In this document: in pieces, positions 22,578 through 33,852 of the stretch
Layout: each line of letters begins with the position of its first letter
Position numbering within the stretch: the first letter of the stretch is position 1
Assembly (NCBI GenBank): GCA_902702965.1
Contig: CACRXP010000558.1
Span: 205,295-269,294, forward strand
Length of the DNA: 64,000 nt
Source: Spirometra erinaceieuropaei
Taxonomy: Eukaryota > Platyhelminthes > Cestoda > Diphyllobothriidea > Diphyllobothriidae
Reading direction: 5' to 3'
The notes under the pieces: model-generated
The model's database searches: none
What the model saw: the letters and a program-made list of their open reading frames with translations, nothing else
What the model was told of the DNA's origin: nothing
Translations under genes and position numbers: made by a program

Positions 22578-23263
22578 AAATGACCCTTTTCTTCAATTTT
22601 ATACTCGAAAGTAGGGCATACTCCGGTTTTAAAAAAGCTTCCATTTGTGGAGTTTTAATACCATGAAATGACCGTTCATAAAACGTCATGCCTCTGCATT
22701 TACTAATGTGACTTGTAAAGTTAACAATATGGCTTAAATCCATTGCCAAATTTCATGAATTCCATATGGTCTTCTCTTGATACCGTAGAGAAATGCATGG
22801 TTTTCCGTACGCGAAAAATATACGGCTTGTAGTTTGGAAACCCCGAACGCAAGTGTAACGGTAGAGCGGGTTGACAATTATTCGGGAATTGGAAAAGTTT
22901 TTAGAAATCCAATTATTCTCTTCCTTCGAGTACACAGTTGGAAGAAGACGTGATTCTCTACCAAATGAGCAAAAGCATGAATATTTTTATGCATGTTTTC
23001 CATAAAATATAATTGAATGTTTAAGAGCATCGAAAATCAATGAGAAAAAGTGCATGCTACATATGTAGTCATTTTTTACAGAAGATAGTTTTTGCATGCG
23101 GCCGGGAGGAAGTTAATTCGAAAGCCGGCATCCTGAGGCAACTGAATTATTATAGAAGTATGCTGCATGATAATTAGTTTGCAACCCTTTTTAATTAGCC
23201 CTTTCCAAACGAAAACGCATTTCGGAATTTTAGTTGACATTTCATGAGTTAGCCTACCTACTC
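22578..23263. mobile_element. MITE family A, copy 5b (left-truncated)
   Basis: Starts at AAAATGACCCTTTTCTTC inside the left arm and runs through a well-conserved centre and right arm to CATGAGTTAGCCTACCTACTC. The outer left 250 bp are absent. The join with copy 5a suggests recombination or insertion into an older copy. Confidence 0.75.
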
Positions 23264-26210
23264 TTCTTTCTATCCATTCCGTACGGGATGTTGTACACTT
23301 TCTACCGACGTTCGACTTCCCCTCTTCCTATTTTGCTCCGTGCCTGAAATTCGTATCTGACTGACAATTGGCTGCCGCGAAGGACATATCGACCAGATGA
23401 AGCGTAATTTCAAGACCTCGTAAACTCTATTTGGTATAAATGGTCTTGGACGGCGGAGAGAGAATTTTTATTAAACCAAAAACCCAGTTCGGAAAAGGGT
23501 TTTCCTCCGGTCCACAAACAATGTGATCAAAGTGAACGTGATAGAAGTTAAACAAGAAATTATGGAAATCAAAATTTGTCCAAAGTTGGCTGTTCCCACC
23601 TGTTCCAACAATGGTGTCCACACTTATTCATCCAGGATATAGAATATCGAAAAAAAATCGTGATTTTAATTAGTAAACAAACGGCGATTTTAGAAGTTAA
23701 CAAAGAAATCTAACGCTTTCGTTTGTCCAACCCTAGGCAAACCCTTTAAAACCTCGCAGGCAGGGGAAGCCAGTTTTCAACGTAAACCGCAACTTCAGAG
23801 TACGAAATCGTGAGCGACGATGATTCAAACGCGCCGCTGTGTGCGGCATCAAATCGAACTCGTGTTTTGACATGCCACTCTTGTGTGATCACTCAAATGA
23901 CCGTTTCGACTGGTGAAGGTTCACCCTTGTAGGAGGTTCAATGCTGATCGCGAAAATCGGCAATTTTTAGAGTGATCCTTGGGAGATTCTGCATTCCAGA
24001 CAGAGCGGCGCCCACGGAAACCCCTGTGGCGATGTCAGGGGCATCAGAAAATTTGAACGCACTCACTGGCGACCCCGTTGGCGAGAAACCGGGGGTGACT
24101 TGCACGGTTTCTAGGATGGACATGTGCGCTGCACCGTCAGATCTCTCTTGATTCTCCCACGAGTGACCAAGTTGGCGTATTAGTCGCTCAACCCAAACGA
24201 ATCAAAATTCGCTGGAACTTCACCGACGCAATTGGGGAAACAATTGCATTTGTCCGACGATTTGAACTTCTTCAGAACTCACCAGTTATCAAAACTAATC
24301 CTCCTCTCAACTATCCTCCTCAGGGCCAACCTCTGAATCGTCTTTTGTTTCGAGGTTTCATGACAAAATATGGAGGTTGTTCTACATCCGAGTCTGATAT
24401 CGATAGCCTCCATTCCAAAATAACCTCGGACCAAATGTCGGTAACAACGGTCTATCCGAAGCCCTTAACAGACTTCTGAGAGCATCGACCTGTTATTGAG
24501 AGTGGATTTTACTCATTTGCATACAAAATTAAACCGCACTCCAGTCTCGATAAGTTATCGTGATACATGTCACCTTAAAGCAGTGTGCTCATGCGCTCAG
24601 AGAAATTAATATATCATCTGTTTTTCGTCAGTTCTCGAAACCAGAAAGTGTCCTTTTGGTTAAAAACGGCTGCACTGCGTTCACCAAGATGAGGTGTATC
24701 GCGTACAACCAATTTGTCAACCTTTTTGATAGGGACAGAATGTCAGGGTCTTTTCCATATTTCCGATATCTTCCTAAAAATGCTTTTAGCTGTCGTTGTC
24801 CAGGCTAACTGTAAAATTTCGGCCCCTCGGAAAGGTGACTAAAGGAACTTCAAAGACATGGCGGTGACTGACTGCCTCAGTTAGTTCCAATTTATCTGCT
24901 TATTGGCACATGCGTTAACCAAAATTGTAGAAGTTCTCAGCCGGAAACGTCCATTCCAGATTCTCATCTTTGTCCGTGACGAGACATACCTTTGTTTAAG
25001 GAAGTTACATTCCAGATCCATGCTTAGTTCTCGACTGCTCGAGGATTTAAGTCATTGGATTCAAGCTTTCGGGGTTTGGAGTCATAAACATGCGCCTCTG
25101 ATAATATAACATGCCTATTTCCTGAACATCTAAGAACATCAAGTTTCTGCTTGCATCTGACGAATAGAACTCCGTTGGTCAAGTACAAACGCACTATATC
25201 AAATGCCCCATGCTTAGAATATTTATCGACCAATCCTGAGAAGTTGAAGCTCGCCTCTGAGCTCGCTGTACGCGACCTACGCTTGAAATCGCATTCAGGA
25301 TTCATTCTACTCACAAAACGAGGGTCAGTATGGAAGAAGAGAAAGGCTAGAGCGCCCATTTCTGACTTGAAATCACTTGAAAACCACATCTTATACAGCT
25401 CTGAGCATCGTCAGCTCCGGGGAAAATTTCAGTCTCAAAAGTACCTGCACAAAGTCTAGGTTCGGAACTGTTTAAGAGCAAAAAAAACTCTCTTAAGGCC
25501 ACGGTTCATGAGAATGGCTACTAGGAAATAAAATTGCTTTACTGACAGAGTGGGTGTGCTGTGCCCTCCCCTTCTTAATTTGATTTAGAGACACCTGCCG
25601 AAGTACTGTGGTAATTATGATGGTATCTATGCATTTCCGACTGTGCCTATCGACTCTTTCATGGATCACGTGCTTCAGATTTGAGCACGTTTGCGACTGT
25701 GTTATGGAACTGCATATTCCGCCTAATCGTTGAAAAAAAGCTAACTATTCTCCCTGCACTGGTTTGAAACATCAACTACTTCTTTTCAATTACTTTACGC
25801 GACAACAACGATAGTTCACCGATTTTCCTGTTAGTCACATGACCCCCAGGTGCATTTAATGGACACTCCGACAAACTGAGTGTTGTTAAGCCAGATTTAA
25901 CATTCTGACGCCAGATTCGAAGACGCGCTGTCGCCGCAGGCAGTAACTGACGTCCTAAATTACCGGTTGGTTCCCTCCAATCCTCCAGAAGCCGGTTCTT
26001 TGATGTGCTCAGTCGTATCACCAAATGGCTGACAGATTTGGATAGTGGATTGTGCACAGAAGAGAGAAGAGGAAGGTCAATTCTGAAGAATCCCTCCCAC
26101 GTCACACAGGACCTTCCGGACTATAATAAATCCGACGCGCTTCTATTTATCACAACTGTTTAAAATGCGCTGACGGTAGCCCGGTCCTCGTAGTCAGCAG
26201 TTAGTGTGTA
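23264..26210. other. No gene recognised (about 2.9 kb)
   Basis: The longest non-repeat stretch of the window. An open frame on the plus strand at about 24097-24480 (about 126 codons, no early Met) and another on the minus strand at 25024-25389 have no recognisable motif. Host introns or intergenic DNA are likely. Confidence 0.35.
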
Positions 26211-27077
26211 CAGCATGTGGGCTAACTCATTAAATGTCAACCAAAATTACGAAATACGTTTTCGTTTCGAAAAGATTACTTAAGTAGGGTTGTAAAACTA
26301 ATCATCGTAAAACATAATTCTACAATGATTCAGCTACGTCACGATACCGGATTATTAACAAATTTCTTTTCGCCTGCATGCAAATCCATACTCCGTAAAA
26401 GAGGAATAATTAAATAACATGCGTTTTTCGCTTTGATTGTCGATACCTTTAAATATTCAAGTATATTTCATAGAAAACATGCATAGAAATATTCATTCTT
26501 TTACTCATTCGGTAGAAAATTACGACTTCCAATTTTATATTTCAAAGAAGTGCATAATTCGGTTTAAAAAAAATTCCTATATGTGGGGTTTTAATACCGT
26601 CAAATGACCGATCATAAAACGTTATGCCTCTGCATTTACTAATGTGACTTGTAAAGCTAACAATATGGCTTAAATCCACGGCTAAATTTTATGAACTCCA
26701 TATGGTCCTCTCTTAATACTGTAGTGAAATGTATGGTTTTCCGCACGCGGAAAATATACAACTTGTAGTTTTGGAACCCTGAATGCAAGTGCAATGGCAA
26801 ATGGGGGTTCAAAATTATTCGGGAATTATAAACTTTGTTGAAAACCGAATTATGTAGTTTCTTCCTGTGTAAAAATGGACGACGATGCCACTTTCTTCGG
26901 AATGAGCAAAAGAGTGAATATTTTTATGCATGTTTTCCATGAAATATGATTGAATTTTTAAGGGCATCGAAAGTCAATGAGAAAAAGGGCATGCTATATA
27001 TGTAATCATTTTTAGAGTGTTTCGTTGTCGCATGAAGCCGGAAGAAGTATCTTCGAAATCCGGCATCTTAGGGCAAT
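26211..27077. mobile_element. MITE family A, copy 6, right tip lost
   Basis: Starts CAGCATGTGGGCTAACTC after TA (26209-26210), contains the family centre (AATGTGACTTGTAAAGCTAAC, ATATGGTCC), and stops after CCGGCATCTTAGGGCAA in the right arm. Confidence 0.75.
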
Positions 27078-27219
27078 CGTGAATGGACGCATACCGATCT
27101 AATGGCCTCCGAAAGTTATGAACTCCGTATGAATGGCAAAGGTGGCGAAAATGCCACCAAGTCCCGGACCGGAGTCCAGGTATTTTTTTTTCGATGATCA
27201 TCATCGACATGACTCCACA

Positions 27220-27632
27220 GTTCGTCCGTCGGTTTCGACGATGACCACCGTGTGCCCCACAGACGGCATTGTGGGAGCAGGGACGGTGACTTGCGCAGGG
27301 GTTTATAGTGCCGGTAGACTTGCGCTGCATCTACCTACACTCTCTCCTCCTCCCCCGCCTGGGCCCGGTGTCAAGACCAAGTCAAGAAGACCGGAGACGG
27401 GGGAGGCCGCAGGTGGATGGCTCGGACGGGTCTTCGCCTTGGCGCTCCACTCCGCACCCCTGGTCCACACACCAAGACCAGGATTTGAACCAACACAGCA
27501 GAGATTTGGAGGCTGGCACGGCCGAAGCCGCACCTGGGCGTGCCGCCAACGCCTGGCTCGGATCCCACACTGTGGTAGGAGTGCCATAAAGGCCACATTA
27601 AAAAGGAGCCATTGCAGCCTGACTCTCAGACC
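27220..27632 (+). repeat. Dispersed repeat C, running into an assembly gap
   Basis: GTGTGCCCCACAGACGG, GGGACGGTGACTTGCGC, TAGACTTGCGCTGCATCTAC, CTCCTCCTCCCCCGCCTGGG, CGGTGTCAAGACCAAGTC, then GGCTGGCACGGCCG and AGTGCCATAAAGGCCACATT. The 3' part matches 36680-36840 and 38440-38570. Confidence 0.6.
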
Positions 27633-27964
27633 NNNNNNNNNNNNNNNNNNNNNNNNNNNNNNNNNNNNNNNNNNNNNNNNNNNNNNNNNNNNNNNNNNNN
27701 NNNNNNNNNNNNNNNNNNNNNNNNNNNNNNNNNNNNNNNNNNNNNNNNNNNNNNNNNNNNNNNNNNNNNNNNNNNNNNNNNNNNNNNNNNNNNNNNNNNN
27801 NNNNNNNNNNNNNNNNNNNNNNNNNNNNNNNNNNNNNNNNNNNNNNNNNNNNNNNNNNNNNNNNNNNNNNNNNNNNNNNNNNNNNNNNNNNNNNNNNNNN
27901 NNNNNNNNNNNNNNNNNNNNNNNNNNNNNNNNNNNNNNNNNNNNNNNNNNNNNNNNNNNNNNNN
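27633..27964. other. Assembly gap (332 N)
   Basis: Run of N. Frames that span it are not real; the zinc-finger LINE tail and repeat C meet inside it. Confidence 0.99.
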
Positions 27965-28962
27965 TCCTGGCCCTCACGTCTGATGATGGAGGTTGCAGGG
28001 GTTGTGCCTGTTGTTGTGTCAGGTTCGGCTGTGGTGAAGTCGTGGGCGACAGACGCCGAAGCGGCCGTCGTTGTGGCAGTGATGGAGGAAGAGGAGGAGG
28101 GAGGAAAGGAGTGAGGGGTGGTAAGGTCGGTGGCGTCGATGTCGGCTGGGGAGTGGTTAGTGGGTGCACAGGGTGGTGGATTGGGAGTGGGGCTCGGCGG
28201 GGTGGGTGTGTCAAGGCTGCGGTCAATTCCGCTCTCGTGGATGCGCATGTGGCCGAAGAGGCCCATGCGATGCCGGAAGGTGCGAGGGCATTGTGGGCAG
28301 TGGAGGCGAGTGCGGTGGGTGTAGGTTGGTGCTCCAGGCACTGGTTCGCCAGTCTCTGTGCGATGGATTCGCAAGTGACCGACCAGGCCGATGTGTGAGG
28401 TGAAGGTGCGGTCACAGTGAGGGCAGGTGTAGTCCTGATCCTCATCAGTGGTATCGGGAGAGGTGAGAGAGGTGATGTCGGTTGGTGTGTTGGTGTTGGT
28501 GATGTGTGAGACAGCAGTCTGAACGGCCGCCGCTGGGGCAGTGGAGAGGGAGGAGGACGACGAGGACGAGGAGAATGGAATTGGTGGTGCAGGGAGTGTC
28601 AGAGTTAGTTGGCGGAAGAGAGGAGGAAGAGGCGGGCGGGGGGACGATGGCTGGAGCAGTTCGAGAGGTGCAGTTGGTTCGGAGATGTCCAACAAGTCCG
28701 ATTCGTGCCCGGAATGTCCGTTGACATCGAGGACACGTTGGGAGCGGTTGAGCGGCGGCGTTGCGGACTGGGCGAAGTTGTGATTTGCGGGCTTCGCGTT
28801 TCGCTTTGGCGGCGGCGATGCGGTTGGCTTCGTAGATAGCAGCTCCCGCCTTCACTGTTCTCCTCCATGTCGGACGATCGCGAGCGAGCTCTTCCCAGTT
28901 GGTCGGGTTGATTTGCAGGCGCTTCAGGGAGGACTTCAGAGTATCGACATGACTCACCCGCT
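27965..28962 (-). pseudogene. Non-LTR retrotransposon C-terminal zinc-finger tail, frameshifted
   Basis: The minus strand encodes DTLKSSLKRLQINPTNWEEL, RPTWRRTVKAGAAIYEANRI, a KAKREARKSQ basic run, then a first finger CPRCQRTFRARIGLVGHLRT-Asn-Cys (C-x2-C-x12-H-x4-C, residues 75-96 from the Met at 28957). After a Ser/Thr/Pro-rich linker come CPHCDRTFTSHIGLVGHLRI-His and CPQCPRTFRHRMGLFGHMRI-His (C-x2-C-x12-H-x3-H). From memory, this arrangement is the C-terminal end of an abundant tapeworm LINE polyprotein, after its RT. The frame changes near 28560-28600 inside a low-complexity GAC/GAG stretch, so the tail is broken. The RT is absent: the upstream side abuts the composite PLE. The 3' part is lost in the assembly gap. 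It could instead be a host zinc-finger gene, but the match to LINE tails seems stronger. Confidence 0.65.
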
Positions 28963-29576
28963 CACTAAAACACTACTTCAAGCAAATAACCTGAAAAAAT
29001 GTTTTCAACAGAATGTTTGCGTAGTTCGAGCTACGAATTATAAAAAGACGTCATTCCTCAAAAACGAACTGTTATCATTTACAGCATAATTTTTTTAATG
29101 AGTGGAAATTCCTTGGGTGACTGACGTAAGTCCGCTTGACTGTCAAAACCTCGAGGTCCATAAATATATGTGAACGTCTGAGTATCAGAAATCGAAAATG
29201 ATAGAAACCCACTGGTTCTTCTTTCGCATGCCAGGGTAGAATGTCATTCACACAGCGTGTCCTGTCATTTATTTCGTGAGTTTGGGTATATGACTTATGC
29301 AGCTAGTCCAAAAACTGAAATCCAACATTATGAACAGATCGACATGCCGGTCTCCTGATCGTTTAATTTCCCGGCTTTATCTTATAAGGGCATGGGAAAC
29401 AGCAGTGCATCTCAGGCTTTGTTTGCATATTAAGTACAGGTTTGGGACGTCCGGGCTCCTTAAATTGACTTTAAGATGATTTCAAAATGAAAACTTTTGC
29501 CGGTGGAAATAGACAGGCAAGTTCCAGGAGGCAGCTCAAAAGAAGAAGTGACGGTCACTGGAACAAGAATTTTATT

Positions 29577-29620
29577 GGTATGAAGTTTTGGATTCTCGCT
29601 CGAAACCATCATCAGAGACG
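29577..29620 (-). ncRNA. Hammerhead ribozyme, inactivated (composite PLE copy 2)
   Basis: CTGATGA and helix II are recognisable, but GAAAC has become AAAAC (loss of the invariant G12) and GTC has become TTC. Inactive by known hammerhead requirements. Confidence 0.6.
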
Positions 29621-29658
29621 GCCGCAGATAAAAAGTAGTGGAGGCACAAAGGCTGCAG

Positions 29659-29666
29659 TATTTATA
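29659..29666 (-). promoter_or_regulatory. TATA box of composite PLE copy 2
   Basis: TATAAATA on the minus strand, in GTATTATAAATACTGCAGCC, identical in context to 16411-16430. Confidence 0.5.
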
Positions 29667-30563
29667 ATACCTAGCTGCGTGAAACCACATTCGTACTCAA
29701 ATTAACAGCTGTCGCGATCACCGCTGGGGGAATCGTTATTAATGCGACGATATATCGTTAGTCCGCGTCCGAGTCGTTAATTGCATCAATCTCATTATGC
29801 GTTTTGGATGATGGCGTGATGATTGCTAGGCAATTTGTCCCGCTGTATTTTGGATTGTTGGTCGCTCGCGCCCTCCATACGTGATTGATTCTCCTGCTCA
29901 GAGAATGTCTCAGCGCGAAATACTCTACCGAGGTCATTGCGCTTGTCGATGAATCGCACGCCTGAAAATCATGATTTGATCAGCTCGAGGCCCGCGCAAT
30001 TGTCAGATCCTGAAAGGATTCGACTTCTTGCAAATTGAAAATACTGCCGGTTTCTGGGAAGAAGCCGTCAAGTGAGAGCTGGCGTCTTTCCTCCTCACCG
30101 CTGCCGCATGTTCGACCATCAGCGTCCGAAGTAATATCCCTTCATTCAGTAGAGTATGACACTGAGCCCCAGCTGGGACCAGAAACACAAATTTGCGCTC
30201 GTATGCACTGCAGATGGTCTAGAAAAGGGTTCTAGCATATGGGCCATAGGCATTTCCCGTACCGAATTTCTTCAGTGCCTCGCCACCCGTCATTCTCTCT
30301 CTCTACAGATCGGGTATTTATTTCATCAGGGATGAGTGCACACCGATCTTCTGGCTTTCTGAAGCAAACAAGCTCCGTATGGGCGTCAGGGCACTTATGA
30401 GCTTCTGTTCGATTAAGTGCTCATGACCCATCTGCTAGACCCCATCTACGGAGCATCCACGCCATGTACGCGGACGCGATTTTTAAATATGCGCACATTT
30501 AACGGTCCCGAATGTGCAGTCTGAAGCCGTAACTTATTGTTTATTAACGGAGACGCAGATGAC

Positions 30564-30800
30564 TTTGTAGTGGCCCGACTGTGATCTCCTGTCACAACGC
30601 TGGGCCTCTCACGAGTGTCTGCACGAGCGCACCTGGGCAGTCCGGCCTTCGTCCACTGGGCTTTCTAACTGACCAATCAGATTTAAGACCGAGTCGGACG
30701 TGTCCTGCCTTAGGACGATGTGACGCATTCCGTTTGGACACTTGGGACGCCGCTCTCCCGGCGCCATACGAGCCCTCGTAGGCTGCCAACTCTGTCCAAC
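30564..30800 (+). repeat. Dispersed repeat E, copy 1
   Basis: Shares TTTGTAGTGGCCC, CTGGGCAGTC, GGCCTTCG, GGCTTTCTAACTGACCAATC, AGATTTAAG, CGAGTCGGACGT and GACACTTGGGA with 32424-32640. It contains a CCAAT box. The family is unknown to me. Copy 1 ends exactly where MITE B copy 1 begins. Confidence 0.6.
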
Positions 30801-30804
30801 CCCA

Positions 30805-31784
30805 CAGTGAGTGACCGATCTCGTGAAATGTTGGCTGAAATACTGAAATGCATTGTCGATTAGGAAGGATTACTTCAGAGCGGTTCCAAAACTGATTTTC
30901 TTGCGACATAATTCTAAAATATTTAGGACTCGGCAGGAGGTCAGCTTTGAATGTACTGCTTTTCATCTCCCGTAAAAACCTTATTCGGTAAAAAAAATAA
31001 CTACTTAAGTAGCATGCATTTTTCACAATGATTTTCAATGGTCTTGCAAATTTAACTGTATTTTATAGAAACCACGAACAAAAATATGCTTTCTTCTCGT
31101 CGTTTGATAGAGATCACGTCGTCTTTATATGTTATGCTCGAAGAAGAGGTATAATAAGGTTTTGAAAAAGTTTCTAGTTATGAGATTCTTCAACACCGTG
31201 CAATGTCCATTCGTACAGCATAGTACCTGTCTGTTTACCATGAAATGTACAACATAGTCCGCATCAATTGCGAAATTTTATGAATCCTATGCAGTATTTT
31301 TTTAAGGCAAGAAGAATACGTGATTTTATTAACGGGGAACACAGGTACCTTGTAGACTGAAATCATTAGACGCTAATGCAACGGCTGATCAGGCTCCACA
31401 TTATTCGGGAATGAGACAACTTTTTAAAAATCCAATGATGCTTCTTTTTCGAGTATTAAATATTAAGATAACGTGATTCTATATCAGACGGCTGAATCAA
31501 AGCATATTTTCGTTCGGAGTTTCTAAAAAATATATTTAAATTTTCAAGATCATCGAAAATCATTGTATAAATGCATGCTACTTAAGTAGTCATTTTTACC
31601 AAGTACGGTTTCTGCAGAAGATTAAAATGTAGATCATTCAAAAGCTGACACCCTGCCAAGTCCGACATATATTGGAACTATGTCCCATGATAATGAATTT
31701 TTCAACCCCATTTAACTAAACCTCCCTGATCAAAAACCCGTTTCAGGATTTCAGCCAACATTTCGTGAAATCGGTCGCGCACTG
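30805..31784. mobile_element. MITE family B, copy 1, both ends present
   Basis: The left end is CAGTGAGTGACCGATCTCG and the right end TCGGTCGCGCACTG followed by TA (left flank CA, probably decayed TA). Long imperfect inverted arms. The interior shares ACTACTTAAGTAGCATGCAT with family A. Confidence 0.8.
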
Positions 31785-31806
31785 TAACCCTTAACCCTAA
31801 ATCCTA
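31785..31806 (+). repeat. Short telomere-like tract
   Basis: TAACCCTTAACCCTAAATCC begins immediately at the right TA of MITE B copy 1. Too short to be more than a relic. Confidence 0.4.
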
Positions 31807-31946
31807 GCTGTAAAACCTGGACCCTAACGTAATTGTGAAGCATAATCGCAGCAGTCCGTGAAGCACTTAATTTTGAAAATATCCACAAGTGGTACTACGC
31901 CTACTGAAATAAATAATGGAACTAGTGTGATAAATGGTTTAGATGT

Positions 31947-32192
31947 GGTTATGCAGCCTCACCTGAAGTAAACAAACCCCAGCCACCTGTAATACGGGAC
32001 CGGTGGTAATAGGGGTTTAAACTGGCGAGGCCGGGGAACGGACGGGCGACGGGGTCAAGTAGTTTTATGCAGAAGAAAAGCTATTGGGAATGCGCGGTTG
32101 TACTTTGAGTGGTTGAGAATTAGTTGTCCTAGCCCCTACCCCACAAGCCCGGCCCCAAATGTATTGTGTTCATCAGGTGGGGCTACATAACC
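31947..32192. mobile_element. Short TIR element D, copy 2
   Basis: The ends GGTTATGCAGCCTCACCTGA and TCAGGTGGGGCTACATAACC are inverted repeats. The left 70 bp match 21709-21780; about 150 bp of GC-rich sequence separate them from the right end. Confidence 0.7.
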
Positions 32193-32423
32193 ATATCTTG
32201 CCAATAAATGTTCACCATCAAATCAAATCAAAATAACAATTTGTTGACCAAGCAGGATAGCTTTTCTTAGCCCCATCCTGGTTTTATAAGACCGTGGGCC
32301 AAACGTCCAAGAGAATCAAGCTACTCCACAGCCAGTCAGCTGGCTCCAAAAGTCCTTCTTGAAAAGAGCGAAACGTTGGAACAACTGCGGTTAGGATGTT
32401 GTCGTTTTCGATTTGGTCCATAA

Positions 32424-32640
32424 GTTTGTAGTGGCCCTACTTCGATCAACTGTCTGGAAGTGCGCATCTGGGCAGTCTGGCCTTCGCCCACTAGGCTTTC
32501 TAACTGACCAATCAGATTTAAGGCCGAGTCGGACGTACCCAGTCTAAAGATGCTTTGATGAATTTCCTGAGGGACACTTGGGATGGCGCTTTTCCGGCGA
32601 CGGATGTGTCCTCGTCCAGATGCTAACTCCTCCCGGCCCC
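32424..32640 (+). repeat. Dispersed repeat E, copy 2
   Basis: Direct repeat of 30564-30800, about 1.86 kb away, including the CTAACTGACCAATCAGATTT block. Confidence 0.6.
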
Positions 32641-33354
32641 TTTCCAAGTATTCTCTACAGAATAAACCATCCTCTTAACTGGCGTACACTTTTTTTCCAT
32701 TCACGTCCGGGCCTGATGGTTGTGGTAGTCAGGGTCTCACTCACAGCCCAGGCCTTTGCAATAACCTCTTCGAGAAAACCAGAGAAACGGGAACCTAGGG
32801 GTGTTCTAATAAGCTGTAAGTGATATTTTCCTCGAATGAGAATTTAGCTTCAGCTCAGAGTTCTAGGCGTTCCAGCAGAAATATCTGGGTTGCAGGACCG
32901 TGGACCTACTTAAACACGCAAAGCAGTCATCCTCTGCACGCCGTAGATTTTTGGGCGCCTTCACCAGATCCGTACCCTTTTTCACTTTCCCAATTAATTT
33001 ACTGATGTGGATGGCGAGAGGAGGATGGCATTAAGCCATGTCATTTTCTCACGAGGGTCGGGCTCCCAAGTAGGCTCGCCGTCTGTCTTAACTGAAGCGA
33101 CTAAGACGCGTAGAGCGACTTGTTAGGTAAAACGTCAGGGGATACGATTGGGAACCGTCGTAGTTTTTCTATAGTTAGAAGACGCAATTGCGAAGTCCTT
33201 CTCTTTCCGATGATCTATGATTGAGAGGGTGTGCTTGTCGGATGCCCGCCATTGTAATTTATTTGCGCATTCGTTATGAGGTATGTTGGCGTCGCAGCTA
33301 ACAGCCGGAGGTACTTATGAATAAGGTCGGGACGGCCGTTGGAAGGAAGGAGAC
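32641..33354. other. No gene recognised
   Basis: No supported feature. Confidence 0.3.
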
Positions 33355-33480
33355 CAGGTCGCTGGAGCGAGAATTTTATGCGCCTGACCATCCAGACTTG
33401 ACCTCGAATAAATAGTTAGAGGCAGCAGCAGCAGCAGAAGAGAGCCGTAGACGCCGAAGTGTTGCAGTACTTATGGGATG
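33355..33480 (-). mobile_element. PLE family A 3' end relic
   Basis: On the minus strand AGTACTGCAAC, then GGTCAGGCGCATAAAATTCTC and GCTCCAGCGACC follow the order of the TATA-ribozyme-leader cassette, but the hammerhead core is destroyed. A (GCA)n run at about 33423-33438 interrupts it. Confidence 0.5.
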
Positions 33481-33741
33481 CAGTTGCTACTTAACCCTCC
33501 AAATCAGTCAAAATTAGCATCTCTTGCATTCATCATAGGTGGTCGTGATGCAACTCGTTCTACAACCACCGCTCTTCTGTTTAACTGTACATAGTTGTGG
33601 ATAAGAATGTGATTCAGAAACATCCGTGTAATAAAATCTTACTCCAGCCATAGAGTCGCTCTCTTGTCTGACAGATTTGCTCCTGGCAGGGGGATCCCCC
33701 AGTGTAATACAAAATACGAGAAGAATCTGTACAGAAAAAGG

Positions 33742-33749
33742 ACTTTTTC
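33742..33749 (+). repeat. 8-bp target site duplication, left
   Basis: ACTTTTTC, identical to 34537-34544 on the other side of the Merlin element. Confidence 0.85.
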
Positions 33750-33796
33750 GGTAACAATCGGGAGATAGCACCAGAAAAAAATCCGCTTAAAAAAGC

Positions 33797-33848
33797 AACC
33801 TGTCTTACGGGAGAGGTGGTAATAGGGGTTTTATGGGTGGTGGCTGGT
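33797..33848 (+). repeat. Element D core inside Merlin
   Basis: ACGGGAGAGGTGGTAATAGG-GGTTTTATGG matches the element D core ACGGGACCGGTGGTAATAGG-GGTTTCTATGG at 21760-21790, including the flanking ACCTG on the left. Confidence 0.55.
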
Positions 33849-33852
33849 CGGA

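Larger units (their letters stand above)
28963..30390 (-). mobile_element. Composite non-autonomous PLE, copy 2 (inverted)
   Basis: Minus strand order: an upstream segment (30390-30130), GIY-YIG remnant (30130-29960), 3' UTR, TATA, hammerhead, leader down to GCGGGTGAGTCATGTC at about 28963. It matches 15695-17115 in the same order, with many substitutions, so the two insertions are old and independent. Confidence 0.7.

Noticed and set aside
24097..24480. Open plus-strand stretch of about 126 codons containing KIRWNFTDAIGETIAFVRRF
   Set aside because: No start codon early, no known motif, and several such stretches are expected by chance in 64 kb. Could be an exon, but nothing supports it.
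25024..25389. Minus-strand 121-codon frame, with an overlapping plus-strand frame at 25151-25459
   Set aside because: No recognisable domain, no splice or regulatory context; length is within chance.
27133..28445. Frames of 365-421 codons across the N gap on both strands
   Set aside because: Continuity depends on unknown bases. Only the part right of 27964 on the minus strand has real homology.
33355..33480. A further hammerhead ribozyme
   Set aside because: The position fits the PLE cassette, but CTGATGA and GAAA are no longer present.
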